Below are positions 6,801 to 11,798 of a stretch of 11,798 bases of DNA, piece by piece; the first letter of the stretch is position 1, and each line of letters begins with the position of its first letter. The stretch is from Beroe ovata (taxonomy: Eukaryota > Ctenophora > Nuda > Beroida > Beroidae), in NCBI GenBank assembly GCA_946803715.1, contig CAMPET010000032.1, positions 393,654-405,451 of the forward strand, given 5' to 3'. The notes beneath the pieces were generated by a model. That model worked only from the letters and a program-made list of their open reading frames with translations. It ran no database searches and had not been told where the DNA came from. The position numbers were made by a program, and so were the translations under genes.

Positions 6801-9001
6801 CTAACCTGTTCGCTGTGTAGAGGTTGTTGTAGTGGAAGTTGGCGGGCGCTGACTGTGGCCTGCCCGCACCGGGCTGTGTGGGTCGCGGTGGGGACCTCCT
6901 CTTGTGGAGTGGGCTGTGGTGGGCCCGCAGGGGCGGCCTGTCATGCCCATTACCGCGGGGAAATGTGGCAGGAACTGAGGTGCTGCAATGAGGGATTGGG
7001 AAATATAAGGATGGGGAAATATATGAGGTAAGAGGCCCATGACATATGCTACGATTCAGGGAGGATAGACACTGTGGAGTGGAACGAGTCCATAGAGACA
7101 TGGAGTAGATGTTTAAATAACTGCACATGTATGTACTTTCTCTGCTTTGCTACGATCTAACTACCATTTGTCATGAGTTGGGCCACTTGTTGGAATAGAG
7201 GGGGGAATATTCTCACTGGCAACATAGCGTATCCAAGTGGTCCTGGTTCTGTTCACCATTCTATCTGAACATCAATAGACACACACGTGACATACGTTGT
7301 GACAGAATTATGTTATTACAATGAGTGAGGCAGGGAGCTGCCGAACAGAAATTTCACAACAAACATGTGCAAAACGCTGAAAACGTCTACCACAACACGT
7401 TTTACGGACAATAATGATATTTCACAGTTCGAGCTAAGTTTTAAAGCGGATAAACGCTGTATAGTAGAGTCTATAGACCATCTTGATTTTCATTGGCTGG
7501 TGAGATTGGCTAGTCGCTATTCTATTGGTCTGCACAATTCACATACCACAACCTCCATGTGTATCAGCTTCAGGAGTATTGTAATTGTAAGTACAACTAT
7601 AGTTGTTAAACTGGTTTGTTACAACTACCTACTGTTATAACTACTGTTATAACTACTGTGGCTAATCTATTTCTCTACTACTATTGTTTGCGGTCGCAAG
7701 CGGCCATCTACTTTGAGCGATAATATCTGCACATTATAAATATAGCATTGTTGTGTACATTAGAGATCTAGAGAACACGCAATGCATCTGTAAACGACGA
7801 AAGAAGTTGGTATCTTTATAAGAGGATCAGATACGACTGTTGGAAAAGTGAGTCCTGTTCACATAGGAATTTCTCCGAAATATGAACAACTTACTGTGTT
7901 TGGTTACGCGAGCGAGCCCCACTCCTGAAGGGTCCACAAGTGAACGGTCTCACTCGTTCCTTGACAGCCTTTTTCTTAGCTGCTGTTTCACGGGAACTGT
8001 GAACCTCATTTGCAGTTTCTGGTCGCTGCGGGGGGGGGGAACTGTCATAGTGACATATAGCATGCTCTATTTGGGTCTATTTCTAGGAGTAGAAATGATG
8101 TTTTGTGTAGGATATTAGCTCAGTTTATAGATCAGTGATATGGCGGGATTCAAATTCGCTGATCAGTCACCTTTGCGTTGAAAACATCGGTGTACATTTT
8201 GTAGAGGTTTTGCTTGGTGTCCGTACCGGAGAGTGGGGTGTTGTCATCACTGCGGAATGTCTCGTACAGCTCATACAGTTGTAGTAACTTGCTCTTCATC
8301 TGCGAAGTGTGATTTTCCAGTCAGAAATCGTGAGTAGTTGAACTTGGGAGTGTGAGGGTGTGTGAACTATAGAGCTAGTATAGGTACTAGGTATTGAGCT
8401 AGTATAGGTGTAGAGCTACTAGGTATTGAGCTAGTATAGGTACTAGGTATTGAGCTAGTATAGGTACTAGGTATTGAGCTAGTATAATAGGAACTGCGTA
8501 TTGAGCTAGTATAGGTATTGAGCCAGTATAATAGGTACTGGGTATTGAGCTAGTATAATAGGTACTGAGTATTGAGCTAGTATAGGTACTAGGTATTGAG
8601 ACAGTATAGGTATTGAGCTAGTTTAGGTATTGAGCTAGTATAGTCATTGTGCTAATATAGTACTGTATAGGTATGTTTCTTGGATATTCTAGCAGTCAAG
8701 CAACTTTGTATATCAGTTTACTCTGTACCACTGATGAAAGTGCAGCAGATTGAAATATCTAGCATGTAAAAACCTCCTTGTTAGTGTAATCATCCTCTTC
8801 TAGTAGCTTGTTCTGTTCCTTCTCCAGCTGCTCCCTCACCAGGAGACGCTTTATCTCTCGTTCTAACGCGTTCAGGGGATGCCCAACTAGGACAGGACTC
8901 CTCTTGAACTCCTGTGGAAGGGGCATAGGACTAGGACACTTGATATTTCCATGTCCGTGATACGTTCCATTAACATAATCCGGAGCCCTTGCTTCAGCCA
9001 T
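3282..9001 (-). CDS. 13-exon gene: Cys-rich module, PH domain, PTEN/tensin-like pseudophosphatase, C2 domain
   Basis: Reconstructed by eye; 843 codons. Exons, 5' to 3': 9001-8774, 8299-8171, 8025-7895, 6982-6806, 6448-6156, 5843-5401, 5252-5012, 4887-4742, 4618-4484, 4400-4294, 3987-3788, 3698-3649, 3533-3282. All twelve introns are GT...AG and every junction keeps phase (0,0,2,2,1,0,1,0,0,2,1,0). An in-frame TAG lies seven codons before the ATG at 9001. Domains by residue: coiled coil about 45-95; eight-Cys module 223-260; PH about 433-530; phosphatase-like about 559-715; C2 about 720-843. The C2 is followed directly by TGA, so there is no SH2-PTB tail as in tensins. PTEN-type domains plus C2 bind membranes; with PH this suggests a phosphoinositide-responsive adaptor. 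The weakest donor is exon 1 (GAG|GTTTTT). Exons 1-3 or 1-5 could belong to a separate gene, but phase and the shared basic character favour one transcript. Confidence 0.8.
3594..3663. repeat. 37-base tandem duplication spanning the exon 12 donor
   Basis: Two 33-base copies (3594-3626 and 3631-3663) differ at four positions and are offset by 37 bases. The right copy contains the last bases of exon 12 and its donor GAG|GTTAGTG. The left copy, in intron 12, carries a second AAG|GTTAGTG. Use of the left donor would add 37 bases and shift the frame into exon 13. Confidence 0.85.
3788..4887 (-). other. Exons 8-11: PTEN/tensin-type phosphatase-like domain with a defective P-loop
   Basis: Exon 8 (4887-4742) carries YRVDISYISDNILVCSFP and FLDDKH, matching the start of PTEN-family domains (DLTYI...IIAMGFP...FLDSKH). 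Exon 9 (4618-4484) has NYRIANVS and SYPTPADGIFPL, where PTEN has its NHYKIYNL segment and WPD-type loop. Exon 10 (4400-4294) has the P-loop, VILVHCQSGHMPSG, followed by LFIAAYLVHS like AYLLHR. Cys657 aligns with the PTEN catalytic Cys, but Pro663 replaces the phosphate-binding Arg, and His661 replaces a conserved basic residue. Exon 11 (3987-3788) ends the domain (EQAAKQFRTKRQGAT, then PCHFRYLKYIE, like PSQRRYVYY). Predicted catalytically inactive, as in tensins and auxilin-type PTEN domains. Confidence 0.85.
5012..5843 (-). other. Exons 6-7: lysine-rich and acidic linker, then PH domain
   Basis: Exon 6 (5843-5401) encodes a Lys/Gln/Pro-rich region, then an acidic block (GESDSESSVEGEGDVLDEG). 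The first PH strands follow: RGRILRER, then KWGDYQAVLTSRALYMYN. The donor is TAT|GTGAGT. Exon 7 (5252-5012) resumes with RPKEILPLWGTT, then a FSFILKTT strand, and ends in the C-terminal helix EEMKTWLTKIKLAM. That helix carries the near-invariant PH tryptophan (about residue 522). Overall about 98 residues, the normal PH size. The strand 1-2 region (RGRILRERKRHKW) is basic, as in phosphoinositide-binding members, but specificity cannot be told by eye. Confidence 0.85.
5879..6005. repeat. 36-38 base tandem repeat in intron 5
   Basis: Three consecutive units (5879-5914, 5915-5952, 5953-5988) share gatgaaatgaaacattg followed by an acatca/ccgacacaa tail. A fourth partial unit (5989-6005) repeats only the tail. 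It lies wholly within intron 5 of the PH/pseudophosphatase gene. Confidence 0.85.
6156..6448 (-). other. Exon 5: unrecognised eight-cysteine module followed by a basic nuclear-signal-like stretch
   Basis: 97 codons plus split codons at both ends (acceptor ATCACAG, donor G|GTGAGT). It begins with cysteines spaced C-x6-C-x2-C-x3-C-x-C-x2-C-x11-C-x5-C (residues 223-260), with a His immediately before the fourth Cys. The core reads CENCNEHCTCILC. This looks like a compact zinc-binding fold. After a polar helix (DQNQIEAHWREV) comes NRKRKSTPKKTKEKK, resembling a nuclear-localisation signal. The spacing does not match the C1, FYVE, RING, GATA, CXXC or tesmin patterns I know, so I leave it unnamed. 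Confidence 0.7.
6983..7894 (-). other. Intron 3 of the PH/pseudophosphatase gene, the longest
   Basis: 912 bases between exons 3 and 4, bounded by CA|GTAAGT and TTGCAG|C. I saw no additional exon or RNA gene in it. Its main visible feature is a cluster of three CCAAT boxes near 7492-7528. Intron 4 (6449-6805, 357 bases) and intron 10 (3988-4293) likewise show nothing I can annotate. Confidence 0.5.
7492..7528. promoter_or_regulatory. Cluster of three CCAAT boxes in intron 3, candidate internal promoter
   Basis: ATTGG (CCAAT on the minus strand) occurs at 7492, 7505 and 7524, as attggctgg, attggcta and attggtct. Multiple CCAAT boxes at short spacing are typical NF-Y target promoters. On the minus strand the cluster lies upstream of exon 4, so an internal start giving a shorter protein from the Cys-rich module onward is conceivable. 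No clear TATA box or initiator accompanies it. Confidence 0.3.
8171..9001 (-). other. Exons 1-2 of the PH/pseudophosphatase gene: N-terminus and coiled coil
   Basis: Exon 1 (9001-8774) encodes 76 residues beginning MAEARAPDYVNG, with no signal peptide or membrane segment. From about residue 45 it becomes a charged helix (NALEREIKRLLVREQLEKE). Exon 2 (8299-8171, 43 codons, acceptor TTCGCAG, donor AAG|GTGACT) carries the helix on (MKSKLLQLYELYETF) and then a polar stretch ending VFNAK. The join reads as one continuous helix, which supports the weak exon 1 donor. I recognise no named domain. A dimerising coiled coil is likely. Confidence 0.65.
8371..8673. repeat. Minisatellite in intron 1, about 13 units of 17-32 bases
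   Basis: The array repeats gagctagtataggt..., with a full unit of 24 bases. Shorter 17-base and longer 27- and 32-base variants arise by loss or insertion of the taggtactag part. The core ctagtataggtactag has 6-base inverted arms (ctagta/tactag), so each full unit can form a small hairpin. It occupies most of intron 1 of the PH/pseudophosphatase gene. Confidence 0.95.
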
Positions 9002-9551
9002 CAATTCTTTACCTACCTTCTAAAGCCTTATCTATAATACTATTGGAGTGCGCCTCAGTGACAGCAACTCAGTCTCAGACGAACATAATGCTCTAAAGTA
9101 ACACGAAAAAAACTCAAAGTAAACAAATATTTTATCTGCCGCACTAGGACAAGGGCGGTAGCTCTTGACAGCTTATCTCAAAGAGAGCAGTACAAAGGAC
9201 GATTGACTCTAGCATATCATGTATCATTGGACCTGGTAATCTCTCTCTCTTACCATTTGCGTGGTGTTAGCAAGATGTCATTTCGTGTTATCTGTGCTAT
9301 TTGGGATCGTGCCAGCTCGTCATGCTTCCATTACTGACATCTGATTACTTCATTTGGTATATACACCAGCTGCAAATGGCTGTGGTGTCATGTCGTGTAC
9401 TTTGTATCATGTGTCAATGTTCAATGATTCATGTTATCGTATTTCATGAGGTCAGCAATGGTAATTATGGGGAACGCGGGGACTTGAACGTCGGGTTAAT
9501 ATCTGGAGTTAAATGTAAATTGTGAGGGAAAGTGAAGCTCTCAGAGCTACA

Positions 9552-9587
9552 ACAGATATTCGTAAGTCNTACAGATATTCGTAAGTC
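9552..9587. repeat. 17-base direct repeat flanking an N, unmerged contig overlap
   Basis: acagatattcgtaagtc occurs at 9552-9568 and again at 9571-9587, separated by N (9569) and one base. This is the pattern left when two contigs whose ends overlap by about 17 bases are placed end to end with a token gap. A real short tandem duplication is less likely. Confidence 0.8.
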
Positions 9588-9851
9588 ATAACTTAATACA
9601 ACTCAAAAAATGCCATCGAGTTTAAATTGATCGGATTTTAAATGCATGCATAGTGCATACTGGTGTTATCCTACTACAGTGGAGATGGTAACACATATGT
9701 TCTGGATCGATATGATATCGTCAATCGAGGAAATGGGCGTGGCATAATACACATATCGTGTTAACAGATTGGTGACAATGTGTTATCAGAGTGATGTCTA
9801 TAACATGGGATAAAACACGTCTGATAACGATCTGCACAACTTGCACGAGCT

Positions 9852-9865
9852 GTAACCATGACAAC
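9852..9865. promoter_or_regulatory. RFX X-box-like motif
   Basis: gtaaccatgacaac fits the imperfect palindrome bound by RFX factors (GTNRCC-AT-RGYAAC) with one mismatch. It lies about 850 bases upstream of the minus-strand gene start, too far to assign with confidence. Confidence 0.2.
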
Positions 9866-10055
9866 AGTGACAGGGAACACTGTAACAAGGGGGAGGGCGG
9901 CTGGTGCATGTCGTGCCACAATGTGAACACAGGGGACCTGGCACATCGAGATCGAATTACCACGTGATATAGAAGTAGAACATGGTGATCATCACACACT
10001 AGCTGTGCAATAATTAGCTGGGGATTGGGGAATCTGCAATATCAGCTGCTCGAGA

Positions 10056-10061
10056 TATAAG
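10056..10061 (+). promoter_or_regulatory. TATA-box-like element
   Basis: gatataagta, with TATAAG at 10056-10061, is followed about 30 bases later by an A/C/T-rich leader-like stretch. An ATG lies at 10132. The arrangement resembles a compact plus-strand core promoter; motif evidence only. Confidence 0.3.
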
Positions 10062-10131
10062 TACATACCGATCTAGTTATCAAATCAATTTGAGAACCAA
10101 TTCAAATCAGCTCACAAACAATAACATCAAC

Positions 10132-10454
10132 ATGTCTTCAGCAGCAAACGAGAATCCCGATTATGTTGTGTGCGAGTTAACATTGATAATCATAATTAAA
10201 ATATGCAACCTGATAGCTCTATAATATTCACTGAATAATTCAGGCATGTGGGCTATGACGAATATGACCCTCAGATCGAAAACTACAAACTTTTATGTTT
10301 TGACCGTTTGAATATATCAAATCTGTTGGGCTGCAAGTACAAGTTGCGGTGTCAGTGTGCACAAAGAGCAAGGTGGGCAAAATTTGCACGGATATGTAGA
10401 GCCTCTATAATATACAGAGTTTCTATCAAGAAGGGCTTCTACTTCTATCGATAA
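10132..10454 (+). CDS. Candidate two-exon small gene or Ras-like exon fragment, doubtful
   Basis: An ATG at 10132 opens a short frame (MSSAANENPDYVV). A good acceptor, ATAATTCAG|, ends at 10243 and begins a frame open to TAA at 10452-10454. A weak donor GT|GTGCGA near 10173 would join the two in phase, giving about 80 residues and an intron of about 70 bases. The second exon starts HVGYDEYDPQIENY, close to the Ras switch I motif (DEYDPTIEDSY). No P-loop exon precedes it and the residues after it do not look Ras-like. It could be a decayed Ras-family exon, an unrelated small protein, or chance. Confidence 0.2.
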
Positions 10455-10760
10455 GAACAGGGGTAAAGGGACGTGTCGAATCCCAAAAACAAGTTCCACC
10501 GCCACTCCCACTCATAGAAGATGGATCGCAACAATACCGTACTGACAGTGACCAATACGTACAGTGCACAGTGCAGTGCTTGTAACCGCGTGCAGTGATA
10601 ACACGGCAGGGCCATGTGCTTGCTGACAATATGTCACTTTTGCGCTGCACAGTGCACGATCATTCCATATTTCCATGTCACACACACGTCACGATCATTT
10701 TGCGTTTGCATTTCAGCTGCAAACAGCTATGAATCATCATTATGAATATCAGTGTCGAAC

Positions 10761-10829
10761 TGTGTACTGTACTGTTATACAGTACTGTACACTGCACAGT
10801 GTACAGGTATGTGAAGTGTGCACTGTGCA
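10761..10829. repeat. Two adjacent imperfect hairpins of ACTGTAC/GTGCAC words
   Basis: The first hairpin folds around actgt-tat-acagt (10771-10783) and extends outward to about 10762/10792 with one mismatch. The second pairs tgcacagtg (10793-10801) with cactgtgca (10821-10829), plus four further pairs inward. Both are made of the same words as the larger hairpin at 11009-11084. Confidence 0.7.
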
Positions 10830-11008
10830 CTGAACAGTAAGGAGCAATGTTATTGTTAACTGCACACTATATAACAAAATGGGCGTGGCCGGAGCCACTG
10901 CTTCCTGATGGAGTTGAGCAGTAATATTTCTTGTGTGGCAAAATCTGGCGTATGTCTGGGAAAGATTAGGACCAAAAGTGATTTCTGATCATACCTACTG
11001 CACAGTGC

Positions 11009-11084
11009 TGTACAGTGCACAGTGCTGTACAGTGTACAAAACTGTACTGTGCAGTGTGTACTATGCAGTACTGTGCACTGTACA
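11009..11084. repeat. Long imperfect inverted repeat, stem about 30 base pairs
   Basis: gtacagtgcacagt (11010-11023) is perfectly complementary to actgtgcactgtac (11070-11083). Pairing continues inward to about 11038/11055 with one clear mismatch and a few G-T pairs, and one pair outward, leaving a loop of roughly 16 bases. The left arm also contains two tandem copies of the 17-mer gcacagtgctgtacagt (11000-11033). Size and shape are like a microRNA precursor, but the low-complexity word use also fits simple-sequence expansion. Confidence 0.75.
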
Positions 11085-11154
11085 TGAGTATACTGCTGAA
11101 GTGCGTGCAGAAGAGAATTGGAATGTGTTTCTGGATCGTACTGGACTGAAGTAA

Positions 11155-11770
11155 CTACAGCATGGAATAACTAAAATTGATATAAAAGAGCGTTACTTGT
11201 AAAAAGTTGCGAAGTGTCGGTAGAAAGCAAATAAAATTGTAAAAGTGCGTGTTAGCACTCGAATTTTGTTAAAATTGCTGAAATACAAAATAATATCCAT
11301 GTTTGTAGACATTTCTTCAAGATGCGGACATTGTTTTGGAAATGCACGTGAAAATAGTCGACACAATTATCGTGTCCACACCTACACACACACACAGTAA
11401 AACATTGGCAATGACTATCATGAGCGTCACACGACTGATGCTATAGACCGAAACAGACCGCTAGGTATTACCTAATCAATACTGAGATAACTATGACAGT
11501 GCTCCTTTACTGCATGCTCTTAGAGACCCCAAGTTTCAAATCAGTTCCCCAAATCAAATCAAGTATAACAGCTCCTGAAGCGGTGAAATTTCTCGAGGGA
11601 AGGTTTTTAGGTTGTAGATGATATCGATTAATCGATGTTATAGATGATCACATTGATCTCAGGATGACCACAGACACTATTGTTTAGCAATGAGTGACAA
11701 TGTGGTGGTCTCTCATTGATGTAGACAAAATCCCACAGCTCTTCTCACAGTGGGGGGTAAACCGGATGCT
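11155..11770. other. Right-hand non-coding stretch, no gene seen
   Basis: AT-rich sequence without a credible open frame. It contains a plus-strand AATAAA (11230-11235) not tied to any gene I can support, a short (CA)n tract near 11386-11396, and a perfect 14-base palindrome atcgattaatcgat (11623-11636). Confidence 0.5.
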
Positions 11771-11798
11771 GTGTGTGTGTGTGTGTGTGTGTGTGTGT
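11771..11798. repeat. (GT)n microsatellite at the window edge
   Basis: An uninterrupted GT dinucleotide run of 14 units reaches the last base of the window, so its full length is unknown. Confidence 0.98.

Larger units (their letters stand above)
6806..8025 (-). other. Exons 3-4 of the PH/pseudophosphatase gene: basic and proline-rich linker
   Basis: Exon 3 (8025-7895) follows an acceptor with an unbroken run of C on the minus strand (CCCCCCGCAG). It encodes a basic stretch with AAKKKAVKERVRPF and ends at a consensus donor CA|GTAAGT. Exon 4 (6982-6806) follows TTGCAG and completes the split His codon. It encodes an Arg/Pro/His-rich low-complexity linker (for example HKRRSPPRPTQPGAG) and ends AG|GTTAGT. 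The reading frame was chosen because both split codons join correctly. Another frame of exon 4 is also open for about 79 codons but does not join its neighbours. Probably disordered, possibly with nuclear-localisation-like basic clusters or SH3-type ligands. Confidence 0.6.
9002..10050. other. 5' flank of the PH/pseudophosphatase gene, no gene recognised
   Basis: The first 240 bases should include the minus-strand promoter and leader. One ATTGG (CCAAT on the minus strand) is at 9042-9046, but I see no clear TATA box. Further right are an RFX X-box-like site (9852-9865) and a contig join (N at 9569). Open frames on both strands in 9301-9999 are short, unconserved in character and have no splice or promoter context, so I do not call them. 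Confidence 0.4.

Noticed and set aside
6801-7040. Alternative minus-strand frame of exon 4 (79 codons, His/Pro/Thr-rich)
   Set aside because: It does not join exon 3 or exon 5 in phase, while the chosen frame completes both split codons.
8371-8673. Repeat array considered as a CRISPR-like array
   Set aside because: Units are contiguous, variable in length and without unique spacers, inside an intron of a eukaryotic gene.
9721-9999. Minus-strand open frames of 61 and 92 codons
   Set aside because: Overlapping frames of similar length with no recognisable motif, promoter or splice context, in sequence that otherwise looks intergenic.
10933-11154. Plus-strand 73-codon open frame with repeated Tyr/Cys/Val
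   Set aside because: The repetitive residues come from translating the ACTGTAC/GTGCAC hairpin repeats. A non-coding foldback explains it better.
11623-11636. Perfect 14-base palindrome atcgattaatcgat
   Set aside because: A single AT-rich palindrome of this length is not rare by chance and has no associated structure or target-site duplication.

Overview
The window is eukaryotic, almost certainly animal, nuclear DNA. It is AT-rich, its coding exons are separated by short GT...AG introns (83 to about 900 bases, many near 100), and it carries a tubulin-folding cofactor B gene. The small introns, tight gene spacing and two single-N contig joins with duplicated or overlapping sequence suggest a compact, highly heterozygous invertebrate genome. 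A sponge or another early-branching animal is my guess, not something the sequence proves. All confident genes lie on the minus strand.

Left end (1-2413): a possible coding exon of a further minus-strand gene (about 22-112), then an intact, intronless TBCB coding region (382-1098; ubiquitin-like plus CAP-Gly domains). A second copy of its 5' half and upstream intron (1598-2413) follows a single N at 1597. The two copies differ by about 13 bases over the coding part, nearly all silent, so they look like two haplotypes or a very young duplication. A CpG-rich, alternating-CG segment (about 2475-2975) is the likely promoter region of TBCB.

Centre (3282-9001): by joining minus-strand exons by eye I reconstruct one 13-exon gene of 843 codons. 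Every junction has a GT donor and AG acceptor and keeps the reading phase. The predicted protein has, in order, a coiled-coil N-terminus, a basic and proline-rich linker, an eight-cysteine module I do not recognise, a lysine-rich then acidic linker, a PH domain, a PTEN/tensin-type phosphatase-like domain and a C2 domain, and then stops. The phosphatase P-loop keeps its cysteine but has proline in place of the essential arginine, so it is predicted to be a pseudophosphatase. PH plus dead phosphatase plus C2 suggests a phosphoinositide-binding membrane adaptor. I know of no described animal protein with this architecture, and it is the main candidate for something new here. Its introns hold a 13-unit minisatellite, a 36-38 base tandem repeat, a duplicated splice donor and a cluster of three CCAAT boxes.

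Right end (9002-11798): mostly non-coding. It holds a second N join across an unmerged 17-base overlap, a weak plus-strand candidate gene with a TATA-like box and a Ras effector-loop-like peptide, a cluster of imperfect hairpins built from ACTGTAC/GTGCAC words, and a (GT)n microsatellite running to the window edge.
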